Source: an uncultured Polaribacter sp. (GTDB lineage Bacteria; Bacteroidota; Bacteroidia; Flavobacteriales; Flavobacteriaceae). Taken from it: a stretch of DNA of 5,563 bases. Every line of letters starts with the position of its first letter. The stretch's first letter is position 1. Positions 1-5,563 of this stretch are shown piece after piece. Made by a program: the position numbers and the translations under genes. The stretch covers positions 1 to 5,563 of the forward strand of contig CAJXAS010000117.1 in the NCBI GenBank assembly GCA_913050305.1, in the 5' to 3' direction. The notes beneath the pieces are model-generated. The model was not told the DNA's origin. It did not search any database and saw only the letters and a list, made by a program, of their open reading frames with translations.

Positions 1-1
1 G

Positions 2-1147
2 AATTTACAGCTGATTTCTTATGCCCAAAGTTCTAAGTTAAAAGTTGAAACAGCTGCAGCTCGCACAGGTTTATATGTAAATTTACTAAAAGGAAAGAAT
101 ATTGCCGTTGTTGCAAACCAAACTTCAGTTATTTTTAAAGAAATATATAAAAAGAAACAAGAAGCAAGACATCTTGTAGATTCTCTTTTGATGCTGGGAA
201 TAGAAGTTAAAAAAGTATTTGCTCCAGAACACGGTTTTAGAGGAAAAGCAGATGCCGGTGAAGTTGTAAAAGATGGTTTTGATACTAAAACAGGCTTGCA
301 AATTATTTCTTTGTACGGAAAAAATAAAAAACCTTCTGCAATACAGTTAAAAGGAATTGATATTGTAATTTTTGATATTCAAGACGTTGGTGCTCGTTTT
401 TATACCTATATTTCTTCTTTACATTATGTAATGGAGGCTTGTGCTGAAGCTAGCATTCAGGTAATAATTCTTGACAGACCAAATCCGAATAGCCATTATA
501 TAGACGGTCCTGTTTTAGAAGCAGAACATACTTCTTTTGTCGGTATGCATAAAGTACCTGTTGTTTATGGAATGACCATTGGCGAATACGGAAAAATGAT
601 TAATGGTGAAAAATGGTTGCAAAACGGAATTCAATGTGATTTAAAAGTAATTCCTTTAAAAAATTACAACCATCAAACTACATATAGTTTACCTATTAAA
701 CCGTCTCCGAATTTACCAAATGATAAAAGCATCAACCTATACCCTAGCCTTTGTTTTTTTGAAGGAACTAATATTTCTGCAGGAAGAGGAACAGAAATGC
801 AATTTCAAGTGTATGGCTCTCCGTATGTAACAAAAAGTAGTTTTACTTTTACACCGCAAGCAAATGAAGGATCAAAATACCCAAAGTATAAAAATAAACG
901 TTGTTTTGGTGAAGATTTAAGAACTGCAAAAAACCTACAGAAGTTAGACTTGTCTTATGTAATAAAAGCATATCAACAAAATACTGCTAAAGAATTCTTT
1001 AATACTTTCTTTACCAAATTAGCAGGCACAAAGAATTTGCAAAAACAAATTGAACAAGGTTTGTCAGAAAAACAAATTAGAAGAACTTGGGAACAAGATT
1101 TAATCTCTTTTAAAAAAATTAGAAAAAAATATCTAATTTATAAATAG
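2..1147 (+). CDS. namZ: NamZ/DUF1343 family exo-beta-N-acetylmuramidase (GH171), 5'-truncated by window edge
   Basis: The family removes N-acetylmuramic acid from the non-reducing ends of peptidoglycan fragments, outside the cytoplasm, in cell-wall turnover and MurNAc salvage. The frame is open from position 2 to the TAG at 1145-1147, giving 381 visible residues of a protein usually near 400. Family motifs, numbered from the first visible codon, are ANQTS (38-42), FAPEHGFRG (73-81; Glu76 is the likely equivalent of the proposed catalytic Glu, which is my inference), FDIQDVGARFYTY (124-136), DRPNP (158-162), KPSPNLP (233-239) and FEGTNISAGRGTE (253-265). The N-terminal half is the Rossmann-like domain and the rest the C-terminal domain. 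The first residues, ending ISYAQS, look like the tail of a signal peptide, so the real start probably lies a short distance upstream. The TTG at 188 is not the start, because conserved sequence lies before it. Family assignment is confident; enzymatic activity is inferred. Confidence 0.93.
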   Translation, partial: NLQLISYAQSSKLKVETAAARTGLYVNLLKGKNIAVVANQTSVIFKEIYKKKQEARHLVDSLLMLGIEVKKVFAPEHGFRGKADAGEVVKDGFDTKTGLQIISLYGKNKKPSAIQLKGIDIVIFDIQDVGARFYTYISSLHYVMEACAEASIQVIILDRPNPNSHYIDGPVLEAEHTSFVGMHKVPVVYGMTIGEYGKMINGEKWLQNGIQCDLKVIPLKNYNHQTTYSLPIKPSPNLPNDKSINLYPSLCFFEGTNISAGRGTEMQFQVYGSPYVTKSSFTFTPQANEGSKYPKYKNKRCFGEDLRTAKNLQKLDLSYVIKAYQQNTAKEFFNTFFTKLAGTKNLQKQIEQGLSEKQIRRTWEQDLISFKKIRKKYLIYK

Positions 1148-1181
1148 CTATCAAAACTGCTAAGGTATTTTTTCTCTAGAA

Positions 1182-2018
1182 CTAAACCTCTTCTGTATGG
1201 GTTGGTTTTCTATATCCTTGAAAAGGTTGTTTTAATAATGCAATTAAAGATGCATTTTTCACTTCATCAGGAAACGTATCTACTCCATACACAATTTTTT
1301 CTCTATCTAACTCTAGATAGGTTCCAAAAAGTCGATCCCAAATAGAAAAGATATTACCGTAGTTAGAATCTGTATAAGGTAAAGTATTATGATGATGCAC
1401 TTTATGCATATCTGGAGAAACAATAAAGTAACTCAAAAGTTTATCTACTTTTACAGACATTTTAATATTTGCATGCGTAAACTGTGTAAAAAGTAAAGAC
1501 ATCGATTGATACATAAATACAACTGCAATTGGAGTACCTACTATAAAAACACCCAACAAAGTAAATGCAAAACGAATAACACTTTCTATAGGGTGATGCC
1601 TATTTGCAGAAGTTGTATCTACTTTATGATCTGAATGATGCACCAAATGAACCATCCAAAGTGGTTTTATTTTATGTTCTGTAAAATGAACTAAGTAAGC
1701 TCCGAAAAAATCTAACAAAACAATTCCTAGAGCGGCATATGACCAAAGTGGCATTTCTGGCAACCAATTTATCAAACCAAAATTATTTATAGAAACCCAA
1801 TCTGCTGTTTCTAACAACAAAAAAGCCAATGCAAAATTAATAATGATGGTGGTCAAAGTAAAAAACAAATTAGGAAGCGCATGTTTCCATTTTTTATAAT
1901 CGAATTTAAACAATGGAATGGCACCTTCTAAAATCCAAAAAAAAGTAATACCACCAACTAAAATAATGCTTCTATGAGAAGAAGGGATCGTTTCAAAATA
2001 ATTAAAAATAGTCTCCAT
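1182..2018 (-). CDS. Sterol desaturase / fatty acid hydroxylase superfamily membrane protein
   Basis: A 278-residue integral membrane di-iron oxygenase of the fatty acid hydroxylase superfamily. These enzymes hydroxylate or desaturate lipid substrates in the membrane using O2; the substrate here cannot be read from sequence. Hydrophobic segments lie at about 18-36, 49-70, 92-111 and 147-170. The histidine clusters that bind the two irons are all present: HFTEH (111-115), HLVHH (124-128), RHH (140-142), His182 and HKVHHH (205-210). They are followed by the family signature YTDSNYGNIFSIWDRLFGTYL spread over 215-235. The ATG is the only reasonable start, since an in-frame TAA lies 6 bp upstream (2025-2027). 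The gene converges on namZ with 34 bp between stops and no obvious hairpin there. It is probably transcribed alone, because a terminator separates it from the upstream minus-strand gene. I found no clean TAnnTTTG promoter match in front of it; the nearest is TACGATTTG (2081 down to 2073), one base too long. Confidence 0.93.
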   Translation of the reverse strand: METIFNYFETIPSSHRSIILVGGITFFWILEGAIPLFKFDYKKWKHALPNLFFTLTTIIINFALAFLLLETADWVSINNFGLINWLPEMPLWSYAALGIVLLDFFGAYLVHFTEHKIKPLWMVHLVHHSDHKVDTTSANRHHPIESVIRFAFTLLGVFIVGTPIAVVFMYQSMSLLFTQFTHANIKMSVKVDKLLSYFIVSPDMHKVHHHNTLPYTDSNYGNIFSIWDRLFGTYLELDREKIVYGVDTFPDEVKNASLIALLKQPFQGYRKPTHTEEV

Positions 2019-2099
2019 AAATACTTAATTTTGTCTAAAATAACAAAAAATTAGTAAAAATAGGACTAAAAGCAAATCGTAATATTGTGGTAAAACATA

Positions 2100-2147
2100 A
2101 AAATCATTCAAACAAACACCCTATTTTGTGTTCGTTTGAATGATTTT
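2100..2147 (-). terminator. Intrinsic terminator of the YkgJ-family gene
   Basis: Arms 2100-2119 and 2128-2147 form a 20-bp stem with an 8-nt loop (2120-2127). Read on the minus strand the stem is fully paired with one G-U wobble (positions 2114 and 2133); on the plus strand the same position is an A-C mismatch. On the minus strand the stem ends in a T run and is followed by TATGTTTT. It starts 39 nt past the stop codon of the minus-strand gene at 2187-2711. The plus side also has a T-rich tail (ATTTTT, 2148-2153), so it could act weakly in both directions, but no plus-strand gene ends nearby. Confidence 0.85.
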
Positions 2148-2186
2148 ATTTTTAAAATATTACAAGTCTTTTACCCCGTAATTAAA

Positions 2187-2711
2187 TTAAGAACGCTTTA
2201 CTTTTTTATTCCCTTCTAAAGGCAAACGTTTCTTTAAATTCTCTACTATATTATAAGCAGCAGGACAAACTGTGGTATTATCTATTGTTAAATCTGTAAT
2301 ACCAATAAATTTTTTACGATTTGTATGTGGATATTCTGCACAGGCTTTTGGCCTTACATTGTAGATAAAACAAGAGTTATCAGATTCATCAAAAAACGAA
2401 CAAGGTGCTGTTTTTAAAACCAAAAAATCATCTTCATCTCTCTCTAAATACTTCTCAACAAAAAACGCGCCCTTTACTTTTAAATACTTCGAAATACGGT
2501 CTACATCTATGTTTGTAAAAATAGGACTTGTAGTTTTACAGCAATTACCACAAGTTAAACAGTCTGTTTTCTTAAACTCTTCTTCGTGCAATTCTTGCAT
2601 TAAATAATCCAGTCTTTTTGGAGTGCGCTTCTTAAGCCTTGCGAAGTATTTCTGACTTTCTTTTTTTGCTTCTTCGGCTAATTTGGGGAGTTGTTCAAGA
2701 AATTTTTCCAT
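2187..2711 (-). CDS. YkgJ-family cysteine cluster protein (CxxCxxCC, putative metal-binding)
   Basis: A 174-residue soluble protein of the CxxCxxCC family (Pfam UPF0153/YkgJ type), thought to bind zinc or iron; its cellular role is not established. The N-terminal 45 residues are charged and helix-like, rich in Lys and Glu. The defining cluster CLTCGNCC occupies 51-58 (Cys51, 54, 57, 58). Further cysteines follow at 104 (APCSF), 114 (SCFIYNVRPKAC), 124 (ACAEYPH) and 149 (TVCPAAYNIVE), making eight in the arrangement typical of the family. The C-terminus is basic (GNKKVKRS). No signal peptide or membrane segment is visible, so it is probably cytoplasmic. The start is well fixed: an in-frame TAA sits at 2721-2723, 9 bp upstream, and the next Met is residue 38. 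The gene is divergent from argS and closed by its own terminator, so it appears monocistronic. The likely promoter lies so close that the mRNA may be leaderless. Confidence 0.9.
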   Translation of the reverse strand: MEKFLEQLPKLAEEAKKESQKYFARLKKRTPKRLDYLMQELHEEEFKKTDCLTCGNCCKTTSPIFTNIDVDRISKYLKVKGAFFVEKYLERDEDDFLVLKTAPCSFFDESDNSCFIYNVRPKACAEYPHTNRKKFIGITDLTIDNTTVCPAAYNIVENLKKRLPLEGNKKVKRS

Positions 2712-2715
2712 TGTG

Positions 2716-2747
2716 CAAAATTACAATTATTCTTCCGGAAAAATCAA
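2716..2747 (-). promoter_or_regulatory. Putative Bacteroidota promoter for the YkgJ-family gene
   Basis: On the minus strand, TTG (2747-2745), a 21-bp spacer and TAATTTTG (2723-2716) match the flavobacterial consensus TTG-N(17-23)-TAnnTTTG. Only 4 nt separate the -7 element from the ATG at 2711, which would put the transcription start about 0-2 nt before the start codon. The match is read directly; promoter activity is inferred. Confidence 0.55.
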
Positions 2748-2748
2748 T

Positions 2749-2777
2749 CTGAAAAACAAATAAAATTCTTAATTTTG
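2749..2777 (+). promoter_or_regulatory. Putative argS promoter
   Basis: TAATTTTG at 2770-2777 is an exact match to the Bacteroidota -7 element TAnnTTTG. The -33 region has only a partial match, CTG at 2749-2751, with an 18-bp spacer. The expected start near 2781 gives a leader of about 18 nt to the argS ATG at 2799. The element is back to back with the minus-strand promoter, and the two -33 regions abut at 2745-2751. Confidence 0.5.
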
Positions 2778-2798
2778 TAATTCAATTTATCTAAGTAA

Positions 2799-4574
2799 AT
2801 GAATATTCAAAATACTATAGAAACCAAAGTAAAAGAAGGTTTTTTAGCTTTATATACTGTAGAAATTCCATCTGTAGAATTTCAAGCAACAAGAAAAGAA
2901 TTTGAAGGTGATATTACCGTTGTTGTTTTTCCAATGTTGCGCTACAAAAAAGGGAACCCTGTTCAAATTGGCGAAGACTTAGGGAAATATTTGGTAGCCC
3001 ACGTAAACGAAATTACAAATTACAATGTTGTAAAAGGTTTTTTAAACTTGGTTATTGAAGATTCTGTTTACACGAACTTCTTTAATGCAGCAAATGCAAA
3101 TGCAGATTTTGGTTTTATTACACCAAGTGCAAATGAGAAGGCAGTAATGGTAGAATATTCTTCTCCAAACACGAACAAGCCATTACATTTAGGCCATGTC
3201 CGTAATAACTTACTGGGTTACTCTGTTGCAGAAATTATAAAAGCTTCGGGTAAAAACGTATACAAAACACAAATTATAAACGATCGTGGAATTCATATTT
3301 GCAAGTCGATGTTGGCTTGGCAAAAATACGGAAATGGAGAAACTCCCCAGTCTACAGGTTTAAAAGGTGATAAATTGGTTGGTAATTATTATGTAAAATT
3401 CGACCAAGAATATAAGAAAGAAATTGCACAGTTAATTGCTGAAGGAAAAACTGAAGAAGAAGCAAAAAAAGAAGCACCTCTTTTAATAGCAGCACAACAA
3501 ATGTTATTGAAATGGGAGGCTGGTGATGCAACAATTGTTTCACTTTGGGAAACTATGAACTCATGGGTTTATAGTGGCTTTGAGGTTACTTATAAGAATA
3601 TGGGGGTTAATTTTGACACGCTATATTATGAAAGCAATACCTATTTATTAGGAAAAGATGTAGTTGCACAAGGAATAGAAAAAGGTGTTTTCTTTAAAAA
3701 AGAAGACGGCTCTGTTTGGTGCGATTTAACGGAAGATGGTTTAGACGAGAAAATTGTATTGCGTTCAGATGGCACAGCAGTTTATATGACACAAGATATT
3801 GGTACTGCCATACAACGTGTAAAAGATTTTCCTGATGTTGGCGGAATGGTATATACGGTTGGTAATGAGCAAGATTATCATTTTCAAGTCTTATTTTTAA
3901 TATTGAAAAAATTAGGGTTTGATTGGTCTCAACAATTACACCATTTAAGTTATGGAATGGTAGATTTACCTTCTGGAAAAATGAAATCTAGAGAAGGAAC
4001 AGTTGTGGATGCGGATGAATTAATGCTGGAAATGACAACCACTGCAAAAACTATTTCAGAAGAATTAGGAAAATTAGAAGGGTATTCTGAAGAAGAAAAA
4101 AATGAGCTTTACGAAACAATCGGTTTAGGTGCCTTAAAATATTTTATTTTAAAAGTAGATCCTAAGAAAAGAATTTTGTTTGACCCGAAGTCTTCTGTAG
4201 ATTTTCAAGGAAATACAGGGCCTTTTATTCAATACACCTATGCTAGAATTCAATCTATTATTAAAAAAGCAACCTTTAATTATTCAAAAGCAGTAACCAT
4301 TGATTTGCATGAAAAAGAAAAAGAGTTATTAAAGCAATTAGAATTATATCCTGATACGATTCAGCAAGCAGCGGCTAATTATTCACCTGCTTTAATTGCA
4401 AATTACACCTATGATTTAGTAAAGGAATTCAATTCTTTTTATCAGAATGTATCTATTTTAGGAGAAGAGGATCAAGATAAAAAAATATTTAGAGTGCAGT
4501 TGGCAAAGAAAGTTGCAGACACTATAAAATCGGCATTTTCTTTATTAGGAATTCGCGTTCCTGAAAGAATGTAA
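2799..4574 (+). CDS. argS: Arginyl-tRNA synthetase (class I)
   Basis: Charges tRNA-Arg with arginine using ATP, in the cytoplasm; essential for translation. The 591 residues match the normal length of a bacterial ArgS. An N-terminal ArgRS-specific tRNA-recognition domain (about 5-87, with EFEGDITVVVFPMLR at 34-48) is followed by the Rossmann catalytic core. This carries VEYSSPNTNKPLHLGHVRNN (118-137) with the HIGH motif as HLGH (130-133), then INDRGIHI (160-167), VLRSDGTAVYMTQDIGTA (320-337) and VGNEQDYHFQ (354-363). The KMSKS loop is the variant GKMKSREGT (393-401), which fits the loosely conserved loop of this enzyme. The DALR anticodon-binding domain fills about 474-591 (NTGPFIQYTYARIQSI, LLGIRVPERM at the end). 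The start is fixed by a TAA immediately before the ATG (2796-2798). There is no Shine-Dalgarno sequence, as usual for Bacteroidota. No terminator hairpin is evident after the stop, so some read-through into lpd is possible. Confidence 0.98.
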   Translation: MNIQNTIETKVKEGFLALYTVEIPSVEFQATRKEFEGDITVVVFPMLRYKKGNPVQIGEDLGKYLVAHVNEITNYNVVKGFLNLVIEDSVYTNFFNAANANADFGFITPSANEKAVMVEYSSPNTNKPLHLGHVRNNLLGYSVAEIIKASGKNVYKTQIINDRGIHICKSMLAWQKYGNGETPQSTGLKGDKLVGNYYVKFDQEYKKEIAQLIAEGKTEEEAKKEAPLLIAAQQMLLKWEAGDATIVSLWETMNSWVYSGFEVTYKNMGVNFDTLYYESNTYLLGKDVVAQGIEKGVFFKKEDGSVWCDLTEDGLDEKIVLRSDGTAVYMTQDIGTAIQRVKDFPDVGGMVYTVGNEQDYHFQVLFLILKKLGFDWSQQLHHLSYGMVDLPSGKMKSREGTVVDADELMLEMTTTAKTISEELGKLEGYSEEEKNELYETIGLGALKYFILKVDPKKRILFDPKSSVDFQGNTGPFIQYTYARIQSIIKKATFNYSKAVTIDLHEKEKELLKQLELYPDTIQQAAANYSPALIANYTYDLVKEFNSFYQNVSILGEEDQDKKIFRVQLAKKVADTIKSAFSLLGIRVPERM

Positions 4575-4600
4575 AAACATTAATCAGATGCAGTATGCAG

Positions 4601-4631
4601 TTGGTAATAAGAACAAAAGTTAGTAGATTTA
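4601..4631 (+). promoter_or_regulatory. lpd: Candidate lpd promoter
   Basis: TTG (4601-4603), a 20-bp spacer and TAGATTTA (4624-4631) resemble TTG-N(17-23)-TAnnTTTG, differing at the final G of the -7 element. A start near 4635 would give a leader of about 55 nt before the ATG at 4690. In sequence this AT-rich a one-mismatch hit may be chance. The rest of the 115-bp gap after argS is A-rich with no clear hairpin. Confidence 0.33.
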
Positions 4632-4689
4632 CAATCGTTAAATATCTACGCTTCAAAAGATAAAAAAAAATAAAAGATAAAATACAATT

Positions 4690-5563
4690 ATGAAATACGA
4701 CATCATTATTATTGGAAGTGGACCTGGAGGCTATGTTACAGGAATTAGAGCTTCTCAATTAGGCTTTAAAGTTGCCATCGTAGAAAAGGAATCTTTAGGC
4801 GGTATTTGCTTAAATTGGGGTTGTATACCAACAAAAGCCTTATTAAAATCTGCACAAGTGTATGATTATTTAAAGCATGTAGATGAATACGGCTTAAAAG
4901 CTGAAGCAATTGATAAAGATTTTGATGCTGTAATTAAAAGAAGTCGTGGTATTGCAGACGGAATGAGTAAAGGTGTTTCTTTTCTAATGAAGAAAAACAA
5001 AATCGATATTATTGATGGTTTTGGGAAAATAAAAAATGATAAAAAAGTAGACGTTACTGCTGAAGACGGGACCGTAACTGAATACAGTGCAGATAATATT
5101 ATTATTGCAACGGGTTCTCGTTCTAGAGAATTACCAAACTTACCACAAGATGGTGTAAAAGTAATTGAGTACAGAAAAGCGATGACGTTGCCAAGCCAAC
5201 CAAAATCTATGATTGTTGTAGGTTCTGGAGCAATTGGTGTTGAGTTTGCACATTTCTACAACACAATGGGAACAGCTGTTACCATTGTAGAATATATGCC
5301 AAATGTGGTTCCTGTAGAAGATATTGATGTCTCAAAACAATTTGAGCGCTCTTTCAAAAAAGCAGGAATTAAAATAATGACAAATTCTTCAGTTGAGGCC
5401 GTTGATACTTCTGGTGAGGGTGTTGTTGCAACTGTAAAAACTAAGAAAGGTGAAATAAAATTAGAAGCAGATATCTTATTATCGGCTGTCGGAATCAAGT
5501 CAAATATTGAAAATATTGGTTTAGAAGATGTTGGAATTATTGTTGACAGAGATAAAATTTTAG
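4690..5563 (+). CDS. lpd: Dihydrolipoyl dehydrogenase (E3), 3'-truncated by window edge
   Basis: Flavoprotein that reoxidises dihydrolipoamide with NAD+, the shared E3 subunit of the pyruvate, 2-oxoglutarate and branched-chain 2-oxoacid dehydrogenase complexes (and glycine cleavage). The first 291 codons of about 465 are present and run open off the edge. The FAD-binding GSGPGG lies at 9-14, and the redox disulfide at Cys40 and Cys45 in GGICLNWGCIPTKALL (37-52), the Trp-containing form of this motif. The second FAD contact is IIIATGS (137-143). The NAD-binding GSGAIG lies at 178-183 with Glu201 after the next strand, which favours NAD over NADP. SAVGIKSNIENIGLE (265-279) begins the return to the FAD domain. 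The C-terminal dimerisation domain with the His-Glu catalytic pair lies outside the window. The start is secure, since an in-frame TAA occurs at 4678-4680. No E1 or E2 gene is visible nearby, as expected for a stand-alone shared E3. A related disulfide oxidoreductase such as mercuric reductase is unlikely given the N-terminus and the motif. Confidence 0.95.
   Translation, partial: MKYDIIIIGSGPGGYVTGIRASQLGFKVAIVEKESLGGICLNWGCIPTKALLKSAQVYDYLKHVDEYGLKAEAIDKDFDAVIKRSRGIADGMSKGVSFLMKKNKIDIIDGFGKIKNDKKVDVTAEDGTVTEYSADNIIIATGSRSRELPNLPQDGVKVIEYRKAMTLPSQPKSMIVVGSGAIGVEFAHFYNTMGTAVTIVEYMPNVVPVEDIDVSKQFERSFKKAGIKIMTNSSVEAVDTSGEGVVATVKTKKGEIKLEADILLSAVGIKSNIENIGLEDVGIIVDRDKIL

Noticed and set aside
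188..190. TTG at 188 as the start of the namZ gene
   Set aside because: The same frame is open back to position 2 and encodes conserved family sequence (LLKGKNIAVVANQTS), so the gene begins upstream of the window.
1148..1181. Bidirectional terminator between the convergent namZ and desaturase genes
   Set aside because: The gap has a T run (1168-1173) but I could not find a stem of useful length, so no terminator is called.
3352..3543. 63-residue minus-strand open frame inside argS
   Set aside because: Lies wholly within the well-supported argS coding region; its leucine-rich, low-complexity translation is what antisense of this sequence gives.
3972..3998. Non-canonical KMSKS loop (KMKSR) in ArgS as a possible defect
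   Set aside because: This loop is loosely conserved or absent in many arginyl-tRNA synthetases, while HIGH and all other core motifs are intact.
4575..4689. Small gene, riboswitch or terminator between argS and lpd
   Set aside because: The 115-bp gap is A-rich with a short imperfect repeat around ATGCAG only; no stable hairpin, conserved aptamer or open frame with family support was seen.
4522..4758. 78-residue minus-strand open frame spanning the argS end, the gap and the lpd start
   Set aside because: Overlaps two confident genes on the other strand, has no recognisable domain, and is explained by low stop density in the antisense frame.
5256..5498. 80-residue minus-strand open frame inside lpd
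   Set aside because: Antisense to the conserved NAD-binding region of lpd, with no family resemblance.

Overview
The window is chromosomal housekeeping sequence from a member of the Bacteroidota, most likely a marine-type Flavobacteriaceae (Polaribacter/Tenacibaculum-like). The grounds are very AT-rich DNA, start codons without Shine-Dalgarno sequences, promoter matches to the Bacteroidota consensus TTG-N(17-23)-TAnnTTTG, and protein sequences that read like flavobacterial orthologues. The genus is inferred from recalled family resemblance; no search was run.

Layout. Positions 2-1147 (+) hold the 3' part of a NamZ/DUF1343 exo-beta-N-acetylmuramidase gene, cut by the left edge. It converges, with only 34 bp between stop codons, on a membrane fatty acid hydroxylase/sterol desaturase family gene (1182-2018, -). 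Next on the minus strand is a small CxxCxxCC (YkgJ-type) metal-binding protein (2187-2711, -), separated from the desaturase by 168 bp that contain a strong 20-bp-stem terminator. An 87-bp divergent promoter region (2712-2798) drives this gene leftward and argS, arginyl-tRNA synthetase (2799-4574, +), rightward. After a 115-bp gap, the 5' part of a dihydrolipoyl dehydrogenase gene (lpd, 4690 to the right edge, +) runs out of the window.

Functionally the genes are not one pathway: peptidoglycan turnover/MurNAc salvage, membrane lipid modification, a conserved small cysteine-cluster protein of unknown role, tRNA charging, and the E3 subunit of 2-oxoacid dehydrogenase complexes. Both edge genes are open to the window boundary and should be treated as partial, not broken. 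I see no mobile element, CRISPR array, RNA gene, phage or defence module, and no convincing novel system. The points most worth checking are regulatory: the back-to-back promoters at 2712-2798 with an apparently (near-)leaderless YkgJ-family gene, and the strand-polarised terminator at 2100-2147.
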